From positions 97,886 through 161,885 of the forward strand of contig JAFRER010000006.1 of NCBI GenBank assembly GCA_017434755.1: a DNA stretch of 64,000 bases. Reading direction: 5' to 3'. Below, piece by piece: positions 15,627 through 24,392 of the stretch. Each line of letters begins with the position of its first letter. The stretch's first letter is position 1. The notes beneath the pieces were generated by a model. That model was not told where the DNA came from, searched no databases, and was given only the letters and a program-made list of their open reading frames with translations. The position numbers and the translations under genes are program-made. Source of the stretch: Oscillospiraceae bacterium. Lineage in GTDB: Bacteria > Bacillota > Clostridia > Oscillospirales > Oscillospiraceae.

Positions 15627-17243
15627 TCAATTAATGCTTTCGTATGATGTTTGGGGTATAGCGGCTTTTTCATATTCTGGGGATGAAGCAATATAGAAAC
15701 TTGAAGTGCTTTCCAGGTTGTTTAAATCTGATAACTGTACTTCCTGATTAACGCTGAAAATGTCGCGAATCTGATCATGACTATATCCTTTTTCCGCATA
15801 ATCCTGAGCAAAATTAATAAAAATGTCCACAGGCATTGCAGAGCCGCGAACTCCTGTATCAAGAATGATTTCAGATAGCTGTCGGTTAATATAAGAACCG
15901 AAAGAACCAGCAATATATGAAAAGAATGCCAGCGGGAGCTCAGTATGTCCATAAGACTTATAACTAGGTATGTAAACATCTTCCATCACACGTTTATGAT
16001 CACCGGTTATGCTATACCCATTTTTATAAGCTTTATTATCAATAATACCGCAGTATCCAAACTCTTCTGAAGCGATGAACACATCCGGAGTGTTTCCAAT
16101 TGGCCCTACATGCTCTGCTCTCATATGGAAAACATTCTTAAACAATTCACATGTTGCGATTTCAAAATCTCGCGCGCCTGAAGTACCCATATGAGCCAAT
16201 TCACGGTAGGAGAGGAAAAAGTCATCGATATTGCCGTGGGGATAGTTCTGGATCAGAAACCTCTCAACGGTTCTCTCATCAACCCCTGTGTTGTTAGACA
16301 CTTTTTCAACTATTTCCGATGTAATGTCTGTGATTGGCATTCTTAAAGCCAGAAGAACAAATTCGCGACGAATGCGCGTCTCAATCATTTCTCTTTGAGA
16401 CTGAACATTTTCCCTGTTGAAGTTGCGCCTGTCCATAGCAATATGGCCACGACCGTATTGCCGAAGATAGTTTTCAGTGAGTTCAGGATGAGGAATAAAT
16501 GCGGGATTATCTTCTATAAACAAATCGACGGATGCTTCTTTTCCCTGGCGAACACTGATTGTTTGCCAACCTCTGTCAACATACTGGGTTAGACTTATAT
16601 AGTTAAAGAAAGTATTGGCAATATTACTGTACGTTTTAGTAGAAGTATCATTTATGAAATCTTCTGTGACGTTCTGTCTGTAACGTAGAATGTGGGAAAC
16701 TACATCTTCAAATACCTCAGCAGAATCTGAGACAGCCCTGTGAATAACGATTCCATACATTTCTTCCATAGTCAGCATGTTTTCTAGCCTGGGATCGCGC
16801 AAAAGCCGAAAAATAAACTGGAATGGATGTACCTTAATACTATGATTAATGCTTCCTGTGCCCGACCATGTTGCCGCAGAAGGATACTGATATCTTCTTA
16901 GCTGAAGGCGCATAGCCTCTACAAAGCTAACATTTGCTTTGACAATTTCTTCACCTATAATGGTCAGTCTGCACTTCCTGTTCTCATCTTCAAGAAATAC
17001 AAGACCCAAATCCTTCATCTGTTTGAAAAGAGTTCTGGTACCGCCTCCGCCCTGACCTGCTCTCCTTGCGCGAAGTGATCCATGCTCCGTTATCTCTCTG
17101 CCACCAAGAACATCTTCGAATTCAAGTTGCAATTCCAGATTCCATTCTTTTCCCACGCAGACATCACTGTACGCAACCAAAGCCTGAAGGATTGTCGTAA
17201 GCTGACGTTTTTGACGAGAAACAAACCAGTGTTGATACGGCAT
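15627..17243 (-). CDS. Type II restriction endonuclease, AlwI-like family
   Basis: 538 aa. The N-terminal WFVSRQKRQLTTILQALVAY and the overall length fit the AlwI-like endonucleases, and a PD-(D/E)xK-type site is visible as TPDVFIASEEFGYCGIIDNKAY (Asp ... Asp-Asn-Lys). Its place between a cytosine methyltransferase and vsr makes it the cognate nuclease. GAGGAAAAC precedes the ATG at 17243. The recognition site cannot be read from the sequence; AlwI itself cuts GGATC at a distance. The AT content and codon use differ from the flanking GC-rich genes. Confidence 0.75.
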   Translation of the reverse strand: MPYQHWFVSRQKRQLTTILQALVAYSDVCVGKEWNLELQLEFEDVLGGREITEHGSLRARRAGQGGGGTRTLFKQMKDLGLVFLEDENRKCRLTIIGEEIVKANVSFVEAMRLQLRRYQYPSAATWSGTGSINHSIKVHPFQFIFRLLRDPRLENMLTMEEMYGIVIHRAVSDSAEVFEDVVSHILRYRQNVTEDFINDTSTKTYSNIANTFFNYISLTQYVDRGWQTISVRQGKEASVDLFIEDNPAFIPHPELTENYLRQYGRGHIAMDRRNFNRENVQSQREMIETRIRREFVLLALRMPITDITSEIVEKVSNNTGVDERTVERFLIQNYPHGNIDDFFLSYRELAHMGTSGARDFEIATCELFKNVFHMRAEHVGPIGNTPDVFIASEEFGYCGIIDNKAYKNGYSITGDHKRVMEDVYIPSYKSYGHTELPLAFFSYIAGSFGSYINRQLSEIILDTGVRGSAMPVDIFINFAQDYAEKGYSHDQIRDIFSVNQEVQLSDLNNLESTSSFYIASSPEYEKAAIPQTSYESIN

Positions 17244-17259
17244 GTTTTCCTCACTCCCT

Positions 17260-18300
17260 TTATGAAAGGCTTGCTTCTGTTGAAGGATACTCTATTCCGG
17301 CAAATGTTTTCAGCACTGCTTCAAAAATGATTTTTGCTCCCTGTGCAGGAACTGCCATGCCAATCTGTTTTCTTACAGATTCCTTACTGCCTTCGAATAC
17401 GAAATCATCGGGGAATGTCTGCAGCCTTGCACGTTCTCTGTTAGTGAGGGCACGGTTCTCAGACCAGTGGTATACATGTGTTCCGCCGCCGCCTGATCCT
17501 GTGATCGTGTAGGAAGGCTTGTCTGGATCAAGGCGTTTGTATATCTGGCTGATCTTCGTCCGTGTCTTTATCTGTAGCTCTACGGGAAGATCTGCTGTGA
17601 AAGCATTCTGACCGGGTTTGATATATTTCAGCCGTTCAACCACCTGAGCAGACTGCTTCGTAATCTCATTGTTTGGCGCATCAGCTGGAATCGGCGGGTT
17701 CTCAATTGCTTCGCGGCAACTCTTCGCCGGATACTCTGTAGGGGACGGGATCTTGAACTCGTAGGGCAGGTCTTCTCGTATACCTATAATGATCATTCTG
17801 TGCCTTGCCTGGGGGATGCCGTAATCTTCAAAATGATACAGATTCGGGCAGATTCTGTATCCTGCATTTCTCATATCGGATTGGATACGCTTGAATGCAA
17901 TACCATCGTTAGCAGAACGGATCCCGCCGACATTTTCCGCAAGGAACCATTTCGGTTTGTACTGTAGCAGGACACTTATGCCATATGTATACAGCGGCCC
18001 GAACTTCCCTTTGAATCCGAGCTGCTCTCCAACAACAGAAAAGTCGTTGCAGGGGAAGCCGAAGGCAAGAGCATCTATCGGGCCGAGCTTGTCAAGATCC
18101 AGCATATGTACGTCTTCGCAGTAAACACTCTCTGGATCGTCTGGACAGATGTTCCTTATATACGTCTGACATGTATCATAATCATAGTCATTTGCCCAGG
18201 CATGCTCTATCTTCATGCCGGGGACATCTGCGTTCATAGCACCCCATGCGAGGCCGCCCGGCCCGCAGAACAGTTCTCCGAGTTTAAAAACAGTATCCAT
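17260..18300 (-). CDS. DNA (cytosine-5)-methyltransferase
   Basis: 346 aa. All main motifs are visible: I (FCGPGGLAWG), IV with the catalytic Cys (GFPCNDFS), VI (ENVGG), VIII (QARHRMIIIG), IX (RERARLQTFPDDF) and X (QIGMAVP). The target-recognition region lies about residues 185-270 and includes TITGSGGGGTHVYHW. It modifies the host site against the nuclease encoded next to it. The ATG directly abuts the stop of the XRE regulator gene, so the two are probably translated in a coupled manner. Confidence 0.95.
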   Translation of the reverse strand: MDTVFKLGELFCGPGGLAWGAMNADVPGMKIEHAWANDYDYDTCQTYIRNICPDDPESVYCEDVHMLDLDKLGPIDALAFGFPCNDFSVVGEQLGFKGKFGPLYTYGISVLLQYKPKWFLAENVGGIRSANDGIAFKRIQSDMRNAGYRICPNLYHFEDYGIPQARHRMIIIGIREDLPYEFKIPSPTEYPAKSCREAIENPPIPADAPNNEITKQSAQVVERLKYIKPGQNAFTADLPVELQIKTRTKISQIYKRLDPDKPSYTITGSGGGGTHVYHWSENRALTNRERARLQTFPDDFVFEGSKESVRKQIGMAVPAQGAKIIFEAVLKTFAGIEYPSTEASLS

Positions 18301-18513
18301 TTATACTTTCTCCCCGCTGTTCATCACAAAGTATTTTTCAAACTTCACGCCCAGAACTGAAGCTATCTTTTCAAGATCGCTGACCGTGAAGGATTCTCTT
18401 TTCATCTTTGCATTCAGGCTCTGCGGGGATTTCCCGAGTCTCCTTGCAAGCTCTGCCTCGCTTACGCCGCACCTGACGCACAGCACTTTGATGTGTTCGC
18501 TTACAGTCATCAT
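18301..18513 (-). CDS. XRE-family helix-turn-helix regulator
   Basis: 70 aa. A single Cro/C1-type HTH: LCVRCGVSEAELARRLGKSPQSLNAKMKR followed by FTVSDLEKIASVLG. Its size and position before the methyltransferase fit a controller protein that delays restriction on entry into a new host. The ATG at 18513 (or the adjacent ATG) has GGAGG at ideal spacing, whereas the further upstream GTG does not. An AT-rich promoter region lies upstream (18530-18600). Confidence 0.85.
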   Translation of the reverse strand: MMTVSEHIKVLCVRCGVSEAELARRLGKSPQSLNAKMKRESFTVSDLEKIASVLGVKFEKYFVMNSGEKV

Positions 18514-18598
18514 GCGCTTCACCTCCGTTAACTAATGATTATAAATGTTTTCTTTGATGATTTCAAGATTTACTATTAGCTTATATATTGGCTGATAT

Positions 18599-18634
18599 AA
18601 AAAGCAACGGACAGAAAGTTGCTCGTTGCTTTTT
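18599..18634 (-). terminator. Terminator after the 18652 gene
   Basis: AAAAAGCAAC ... GTTGCTTTTT with an inner AACTTTC-type loop. On the minus strand it follows the 18652 stop by 18 bases and ends in a T-run, separating this gene from the restriction operon. Confidence 0.7.
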
Positions 18635-18651
18635 GGAAAAGTATATTTAGT

Positions 18652-18885
18652 TTATAAAAACTCTTCAGTTAATAGTATCATTAGTTTCTTTGCGTCATCA
18701 TTGGACAACTGAATGGACTGGCTTATTTTTCCGGGAATCTCTCTCTGCTCACGGCCATATGTGTCGATTTGAAGATACTTTTCACCATCTTCTTCAAAAA
18801 CAGTATAAGTGGCGGATACAGGGGTATGAATTGAGTTCTTATTCTTATCAATGCGTCTAATATTTTTCCAATCAATTCTTGCCAT
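18652..18885 (-). CDS. Small conserved protein linked to defence genes
   Basis: 77 aa. MARIDWKNIRRIDKNKN, then EDGEKYLQIDTYGREQREIPGKISQSIQL. The KxLQIDTYGSxxRxxPGKxSQSIQ pattern is shared by small proteins beside restriction and DUF262 genes that databases often label methionyl-tRNA formyltransferase, clearly wrongly given the size. GGAG lies seven bases before the ATG at 18885; the upstream TTG is less likely. It has its own terminator and lies between the DUF262 gene and the XRE regulator. Function unknown. Confidence 0.8.
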   Translation of the reverse strand: MARIDWKNIRRIDKNKNSIHTPVSATYTVFEEDGEKYLQIDTYGREQREIPGKISQSIQLSNDDAKKLMILLTEEFL

Positions 18886-18917
18886 AATCAATCTCCTTTT
18901 CTAATCTTTCATTACTT

Positions 18918-20585
18918 TCATACCCTTTTCCAAATACTTAGGGCATACGTTGCCAATTCAGCCTGTCTTGCATCAATCTCATCAGGGCCCCAGCTGGTTT
19001 GAAGCGCAATCTCCTCGTTAGGTCTGATTTGTGAAGATGCAAAAAATGAACGTTTAAAATCAAAAGGCTTGTTTTGCATTTCCTTATTTAGCGTTGCATC
19101 AAGCAAAGAAAGGTTGCCGAGTCGCCAAAGATATTCAGTATGAACCTCTTCAGATATTTCAGTCCAATGCTCCGGATTCTGCGGCATGATATGCTCTATA
19201 TGAACTTTGTTGTTGTCTATTACTACCTCACTTGTCGGGCAGAGATAAGAATGGATTTTCCTGTATATATAGCGTACAGCCGTCTTATCGTATGTCGTGT
19301 TCTTCGCTTTCCAAGTCTTGAACTGCTGGGCAAACTGATCATCGGGCATCATGTTTTCCTGTATCTCAGCCTGAATAGCATGCTTGTCAACGAGTTTCTG
19401 GTCAAATATTCTTTTTGCTGTCTTTGCAAATGCCACTTCAGCGGCGTTGGAAACCAATCCTCCGATTGCAAAGTTTCTGAAAACAAGAGTTTCTATGGTA
19501 GAAACGACATCTGCAATATCGGCTTCGCTGTAATTGTTGGCCTCCAGAGCAAGAACGATAGGATAAAAGGTTGTTGCTTTCAGATCCTTTAATGCTACTA
19601 GACTTGCTTTCAGCCTTTCATCTGTATAATAGTCGCAGTCCGAAGGACTTGACAAATCGTGATAAACCGGGGCAAACGAAGCCATTTGAATGGAAAAGTA
19701 TTTGCTGAGCCTCGGAGTGCTGATTACGTGAATAATTCTTTTGTACAGGTCTTTTTCTCTTGTAAAATCCTGTCGGGAATTCCAGAGATGACGGATGAAC
19801 TTTGTCGGATCTATGCCATCGAGTGCACTAATCATTTCCGTCCAGTTTTTCTCTGCCTCTTTTACATCATTGGCCTTGCTGAAAAGGTAATTCTTCAAGA
19901 GGTCTGCGGTTTCCAGATCTTTTCCTCTGGCATTAAGGGTTTCAAAAATGATGAAAGCCTCATTCAGTTTCGTTGCTTCCATATAAAGAACCTTAAAGTT
20001 GTCTATGAAAGTATGACTGATGAGATCCAGCTCATCCAAAAGATCCACTTCATCATCGATGTTGCTGATTCTTTCATTTATTTTGTTCTCAAAAAACAGA
20101 AAAGCCTTTCTCATTCTTTCCTGAGATGTCTTTTTCTGCTTGTTAACTGGATTCGGATAGCCGGTCTGAATGTTGGTAATGAAATAATCTTTGTCATCAT
20201 TACCAAGCACCAGATGAAGATCGTTGCTGTTTCTTGTCTTTCGCCCAATTAGAGAGGCAATATCTTGAACCATAGCATCAGCATCATCAGTATCTTTGAT
20301 CAATTCGTTTTCAGAATAAAACTTAGATAAGACTCTAAGAAATATCACAGAGGTGATAGATCTCTGTTGTCCATCAATTATAAAAAGCTTTGAATCATTC
20401 TCGTTATGAATAACGATCTGCCCAAAAAAGTGATAGTCCTTATCAGAAACAGAAGCTTCCAGATCAGCCCAAAAATCTTCAAGTTCTGTTTCTTCCCAAG
20501 CATATTCACGCTGATATGTAGGTATGTAGAGCCTTTTACTTAAGTATTCCTTGATCGGCATAATGCTGTTGTTTTGAAGCGCCAT
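18918..20585 (-). CDS. DUF262/DUF1524 protein, GmrSD-like
   Basis: 555 aa. The N-terminal DUF262 domain shows IPTYQREYAWEE and the ParB-like nucleotide-binding motif IIDGQQRSITSV (about residue 75). The C-terminal DUF1524 domain has the HNH-type signature VHIEHIMPQNPEHW. This domain pair defines GmrSD type IV systems, which cut DNA with modified (for example glucosylated) bases in an NTP-dependent way, and also many standalone anti-phage proteins. AGAGAGG precedes the ATG at 20585. It is part of the AT-rich defence island and probably under separate control from the restriction operon. Confidence 0.9.
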   Translation of the reverse strand: MALQNNSIMPIKEYLSKRLYIPTYQREYAWEETELEDFWADLEASVSDKDYHFFGQIVIHNENDSKLFIIDGQQRSITSVIFLRVLSKFYSENELIKDTDDADAMVQDIASLIGRKTRNSNDLHLVLGNDDKDYFITNIQTGYPNPVNKQKKTSQERMRKAFLFFENKINERISNIDDEVDLLDELDLISHTFIDNFKVLYMEATKLNEAFIIFETLNARGKDLETADLLKNYLFSKANDVKEAEKNWTEMISALDGIDPTKFIRHLWNSRQDFTREKDLYKRIIHVISTPRLSKYFSIQMASFAPVYHDLSSPSDCDYYTDERLKASLVALKDLKATTFYPIVLALEANNYSEADIADVVSTIETLVFRNFAIGGLVSNAAEVAFAKTAKRIFDQKLVDKHAIQAEIQENMMPDDQFAQQFKTWKAKNTTYDKTAVRYIYRKIHSYLCPTSEVVIDNNKVHIEHIMPQNPEHWTEISEEVHTEYLWRLGNLSLLDATLNKEMQNKPFDFKRSFFASSQIRPNEEIALQTSWGPDEIDARQAELATYALSIWKRV

Positions 20586-20703
20586 AATGAAGACCTCTCT
20601 TTGCATTCGCTGTTATTGAATTATTATATATTCAAAAAGGTCCTCGATCAAGATCAATAATAACAAGAGCAATGTTACCTTTATAACGCTAAGCGTGAGA
20701 TAA

Positions 20704-20746
20704 AAAGCAAACAGGAACGGAAGATACTTCCGTTCCTGTTTGCTTT
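20704..20746 (-). terminator. Long perfect hairpin terminator
   Basis: A perfect 20-base-pair stem with the three-base loop ATA (arm begins AAAGCAAACAGGAACGGAAG). It follows the 20753 gene on the minus strand. It marks the right edge of the island's main transcription units. Confidence 0.85.
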
Positions 20747-20752
20747 GGTGCC

Positions 20753-20950
20753 TTACTGTTTCTCGTTCTTTTCGGCTGCTTTGCAGAAAGCGTCACGGAC
20801 CTCGGGATACTCCGGGAAGAGGCTGTAGAAAATGTCCCCGACATTCCGCAGGACATCAGCAGTGGTAACGGTGTCTGACTTGCAGGGTGTCGACTCGATC
20901 GAGGAGATAAGGCTGTCGATTGTTTCCTGTATTTCCTTGTTGATCCTCAT
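20753..20950 (-). CDS. Small hypothetical protein
   Basis: 65 aa, acidic, helical, with no signal peptide: MRINKEIQETIDSLISSIES at the start and a DVLRNVGDIFYSLFPEYPEVRDAFCKAAEKN end. A strong AGGAGG lies seven bases before the ATG, and a long terminator follows. No family recognised. Confidence 0.7.
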   Translation of the reverse strand: MRINKEIQETIDSLISSIESTPCKSDTVTTADVLRNVGDIFYSLFPEYPEVRDAFCKAAEKNEKQ

Positions 20951-21040
20951 GATTTGATCCTCCTTTCGCTCACTGTTCGTTTATATAAAAACACACGGAC
21001 TGTCCCATAAAACGGACGGAAAAATGTGCAGCCGTGGAAA

Positions 21041-21106
21041 GATTCTTCGACTGCGCTCAGGATGACAGGGGAAAAAAGAAAAAGACGGGTGAAAACACCC
21101 GTCTTT
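21041..21106 (+). repeat. Short palindromic repeat with adjacent terminator hairpin
   Basis: GATTCTTCGACTGCGCTCAG + GATGACAGG (21041-21069) is a short copy, in reverse orientation, of the widespread GTCATCCTGAGCG...CGAAGGATC palindromic repeat whose long copies lie at 31-36 kb. The hairpin AAAGACGGGTG-AAAA-CACCCGTCTTT (21081-21106) follows. Both lie in the 371-base spacer 20951-21321, which has no credible gene; an ORF through it only reads the repeat. Confidence 0.75.
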
Positions 21107-21266
21107 CCCATTCTGCCGAGAGCACTTAAAAGGAGGTAACATCGCTTCCAAATATGTACGATCGAACTCTGGTATTATGATAGCACTTAACAGGTAAAAT
21201 AACAATCAAAATATCGAAGTTTCCCGAACTTTTTTCCGGGAGGGGGAAAAACCCCTGTAAAAGAAG

Positions 21267-21294
21267 GGACCGCCGGCCTTTCGGCTGACGGTCC
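21267..21294 (-). terminator. Terminator of the 21322 gene
   Basis: GGACCGCCGGCC-TTTC-GGCTGACGGTCC with one internal mismatch. On the minus strand it ends in CTTCTTTTAC. Confidence 0.7.
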
Positions 21295-21321
21295 TTCGCT
21301 TTCTCCGCTCGTGGAGCGCGC

Positions 21322-21531
21322 TCAGAGGGCGTTTACTCTCCGCTCGATCTCCTTGGCGGCTTCCTCGGGAACGATCTTTTTCTTCACGACGAGGTCGAAG
21401 ATCTCACCGCAGGTCTTGCTGTTGAAGAGCTTGATCGGGTACTTCAGCAGGTTGGGGGCGAGCTCCTTGACGATGGCGGCTTTCCGCTCGTCCGCGAAGA
21501 AGTCCTTCACCTTGGTGCTTCTGAAATCCAT
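21322..21531 (-). CDS. Small hypothetical protein
   Basis: 69 aa, basic and helical: MDFRSTKVKDFFADERKAAI then FNSKTCGEIFDLVVKKKIVPEEAAKEIERRVN. The ATG at 21531 has a near-perfect AAAGGAGGACC ribosome site, so it is very likely expressed. No signal or membrane segment. I do not recognise a family. Confidence 0.75.
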   Translation of the reverse strand: MDFRSTKVKDFFADERKAAIVKELAPNLLKYPIKLFNSKTCGEIFDLVVKKKIVPEEAAKEIERRVNAL

Positions 21532-21730
21532 TCTGGTCCTCCTTTCGGTCCGGTATTTGTTTTTGCATGGCATCAGTATAGCACATCCCGCCCCCGCTTT
21601 GAGAACGAATTGTAAATACGCGGGAGCATCCTGTGAAAGCTGGCATGCTGCCCCCGGATATGGTATACTGTCGGGGAAAGAGGATCCCCGCCGGAGCGTG
21701 ATGCGGATGACGGGAAAACAGGAGGAGCGG

Positions 21731-22510
21731 ATGGACGAAAGGGAAAGATGGGACCGTGCCGCGGGGGAATACCGGCGGGTGTTCGACCTCGGCCTAAGCG
21801 ACTATAACGCGGCGCTCCTCCGCTTCTGGACGGAGAGGGGCATGCTGTGGCCCGGGGCCCGCGTGATCGACATCGGCTGCGGTGTGGGCAGGTACGGCAC
21901 CCTGTTTGCCGAGCTGGGCTGCGACGTCACCCTGACGGACATCTCGGACGAGATGCTCCGCCATGCCGCGGAGAACATGGCCCGGTACAGGACCCCGTGG
22001 ACGGTATACCGCTGCGACTTCAGCGAGGCGACGGGGAAGGAGCCCGTTTTTGAAGGGGGCTTCGACCTTGCGGTCTGCACCATGTCTCCCGCCGTGCACG
22101 ACGCGGCGACCGTCCGGAAGATGAGCGGCATGAGCCGCGGCTGGTGCTTTCTCTCCCGCTTCAGCGACTGGCGGCAGCCCTTCCGCGACGGCCTGATGAG
22201 CCGGATCGGCATGGAGCCGCGCAGGGCGCTGAACGACCCGCAGGCCGACTGCGAGGCGATGATCGCGGCGGTCCGGGAGGCGGGCTTCGAGCCGGAGGTC
22301 CTGTACACGGACTATAACTGGTCGGACAGGCGGACCCCGGAGGAGATGGCGGACTATATGATGCGCTTCTTCTTCGCAGAGGACAGGGATGCGGACGGGA
22401 TCCGCGAACGGCTCCTGCTTGCGGCGCGCGAGGAAGCGGACGCCGACGGCACGGTGGACGACGCGGTGTTCACCAAGGCGGCCTGGATCTTCTGGCGCAC
22501 GAACGCCTAA
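21731..22510 (+). CDS. SAM-dependent methyltransferase, class I
   Basis: 259 aa. The Rossmann methyltransferase core is clear: VIDIGCGVGRYGTLFAELG (motif I, about 45-63), VTLTDISDEML (motif II acidic residue) and FDLAVCTMSPAV (motif IV region). The substrate is not evident; UbiE/small-molecule type is most likely. GGAGGAGCGG immediately precedes the ATG at 21731. Two separate pieces of this gene recur in a degenerate remnant at 23602-23725, downstream of the LRR gene. Confidence 0.88.
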   Translation: MDERERWDRAAGEYRRVFDLGLSDYNAALLRFWTERGMLWPGARVIDIGCGVGRYGTLFAELGCDVTLTDISDEMLRHAAENMARYRTPWTVYRCDFSEATGKEPVFEGGFDLAVCTMSPAVHDAATVRKMSGMSRGWCFLSRFSDWRQPFRDGLMSRIGMEPRRALNDPQADCEAMIAAVREAGFEPEVLYTDYNWSDRRTPEEMADYMMRFFFAEDRDADGIRERLLLAAREEADADGTVDDAVFTKAAWIFWRTNA

Positions 22511-22551
22511 AGACATGAATATGCAAATCTTTCGGAAAGAGAGCCGATGAT

Positions 22552-23601
22552 ATGGAAAACAAAAAAAGAGGCAAATGCGGCCCGGAGCTTACATGGAAAC
22601 TCCGAGGTAGGGCACTGATCATCTCCGGAATGGGTGAGATGGATGATCACGAGCTGCCGGAACGTGAGATCAATACCGGGGAGATGAGAGTCTATATTAA
22701 GCCCAAGTCATGGATACCCCTTGATATCAGGCGCCTGATCATAAAAAAGGGCGTGACGGGGATCGGGAAAAGGGCTTTCGCAGACTGCAGCAGCCTTGAA
22801 AAAGTGGTCATTCCGGAAGGTGTGACACATATCGGGGATTCAGCCTTCTCGGAGTGCCGCGGGCTGAAGGAAGTGACGATCCCGGCAAGCGTAAGTAGAA
22901 TAGAGAAATGGGCTTTCGCCTCGTGCTGGGGCCTGAAGGATGTGTATTATGCCGGAAGCGAGGATGAGTGGAACAGCATCGAAGGCATCTCTGCGGAAGA
23001 GGACCTCCTGAAGGCGCGGAAGCACTTCAGGAAGTCGCTGAAAGGGGCCGATGATATGGAAGCAACAAAGAGCGGAAAATGCGGCCCGGATCTGTACTGG
23101 GAACTGCACGGCACGACCCTGCGCATATTCGGCACGGGGAGGATGGCGTGGTATGCTACCGATCCGAGGGATGATTCTGATCCGAAGCCATGGGAGGACG
23201 ATCCGATCGAAAAGGTCATCATGGAGAAAGGCGTGACGAGCATAGGAGTCGGCGCTTTCTTCCGGCTCGGCACCTTGAAGAGCGTGAAGATACCGAACGG
23301 CGTTTTAAGCATAGGAGCATGTGCTTTTGCCATGTGCCGCAGCCTGAAAAGCATAAATATTCCGGATGGCGTGACGGAGATGGGATTCAGGGCCTTCGAC
23401 GGATGCAGCGAACTCACGTACGCTGTTATCCCGAAAAGTCTGAAGAAAATAGGAAACAGCGCTTTCGGCTCGTGTCAGTCTCTGAAGGATGTGTATTATG
23501 CCGGCAGTAAAAATGAATGGAACCGCATCGAGGGCATCTCCGCGGAAAAGGACCTCCTGAATGCGCAGAAGCACTTCAACCGCACCGTCCCGGAGGCCTG
23601 A
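22552..23601 (+). CDS. BspA-like leucine-rich repeat protein with duplicated halves
   Basis: 349 aa. Two homologous halves (from about residues 4 and 170) each begin with GKCGPxLxWxLxGxxLxIxGxGxM and continue into LRR_5 repeats such as VTGIGKRAFADCSSLEKVVIPEGVTHIGDSAF. Each half ends with LKDVYYAGSxxEWNxIEGISAEEDLLxARKHF. No signal peptide is visible, unusual for BspA proteins that are often surface-attached. The doubled structure, together with methyltransferase fragments on both sides, shows a local segmental duplication. Confidence 0.88.
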   Translation: MENKKRGKCGPELTWKLRGRALIISGMGEMDDHELPEREINTGEMRVYIKPKSWIPLDIRRLIIKKGVTGIGKRAFADCSSLEKVVIPEGVTHIGDSAFSECRGLKEVTIPASVSRIEKWAFASCWGLKDVYYAGSEDEWNSIEGISAEEDLLKARKHFRKSLKGADDMEATKSGKCGPDLYWELHGTTLRIFGTGRMAWYATDPRDDSDPKPWEDDPIEKVIMEKGVTSIGVGAFFRLGTLKSVKIPNGVLSIGACAFAMCRSLKSINIPDGVTEMGFRAFDGCSELTYAVIPKSLKKIGNSAFGSCQSLKDVYYAGSKNEWNRIEGISAEKDLLNAQKHFNRTVPEA

Positions 23602-23725
23602 CGGAAGATGAGCGGCATGAGCCGCGGCTGGTGCTTTCTCTCCCGCTTCAGCGGACGCAGACGGCATGGTGGATGACGCGGTGTTCACCAAAGCGGCCTG
23701 GATCTTCTGGCGCCCGAACGCATGA
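23602..23725 (+). pseudogene. Methyltransferase gene remnant
   Basis: Bases 23602-23653 nearly match an internal part of the 21731 methyltransferase gene (about 22114-22165, coding KMSGMSRGWCFLSRFS). They are joined directly to a segment like its last 74 bases (about 22437-22510, coding ADxDGxVDDAVFTKAAWIFW), with the intervening 270 bases missing and the frame broken at the join. It is therefore the decayed second copy from a duplication that also doubled the LRR gene. Confidence 0.75.
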
Positions 23726-23779
23726 ACACGAAAGACACAGAAAAAACCGGAAAACAGAAACGGAAAAGAGGAGTTTGCC

Positions 23780-24328
23780 ATGGAAAGAAAGATTAGCTGG
23801 GAAAGCGGATGCTACGACGGGATTCTTCGTGTATACGAAAAGGCGGAAAAGGACCCTGCCGCGGCTGCGGTGCTGCGTTCGCTTGAAGAGTCGGCTCTGG
23901 AGGAAGGCAACAGGTATTCGCAGATTTTCCAGATCGAAGGCAAGGTCATTACACCGGATATCTTCCCGCAGCTGCCTGAACAGCTGAAAGAACAGATACT
24001 TCAGGAGTTGGGCAGAAAGGGCCTTTCGGAGTGCTGCGCTATGAAGGCGGAGCCTGTGATCAAGGTGACACTGTCGCAGTTTTTCTCCTATTTTCCCGCA
24101 TGCACGACGCTATTCATCCTGGATATGTTTGAGCAGCTGGAACAGCAGTACAGGGTTCGTTTCCCGGAAGCGGAACTGAGGCTTCAGATACCGGTCGGAA
24201 GTAGCAAGGATATTACAAGGCTGCGGATGATGAACGGCCTGCTCTATCCCTGGATAAAAATGAACGGGACCGTGACGAACCGGATGGCGGGTCCCCTTGC
24301 GAACAGTCTGAATAAAGCGGAAGAATAA
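23780..24328 (+). CDS. Hypothetical protein
   Basis: 182 aa, soluble, alpha/beta in appearance. It begins MERKISWESGCYDGILRVYE and contains CTTLFILDMFEQLEQQYRVRFPEAELRLQIP. GAGGAG lies six bases before the ATG. The next gene (24393) follows on the same strand within about 65 bases, so they may be co-transcribed. No family recognised and no catalytic motif seen. Confidence 0.7.
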   Translation: MERKISWESGCYDGILRVYEKAEKDPAAAAVLRSLEESALEEGNRYSQIFQIEGKVITPDIFPQLPEQLKEQILQELGRKGLSECCAMKAEPVIKVTLSQFFSYFPACTTLFILDMFEQLEQQYRVRFPEAELRLQIPVGSSKDITRLRMMNGLLYPWIKMNGTVTNRMAGPLANSLNKAEE

Positions 24329-24392
24329 CGAAAGGCACAAAGCAGGGCAGGGACGATGTTTCATGGGTTTGAATGAAGAGGAGAAACAGAGC

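Noticed and set aside
20981-21205. Short minus-strand ORF
   Set aside because: It reads through the palindromic repeat (giving the typical HPERSRR phrase) and a terminator; no ribosome site.
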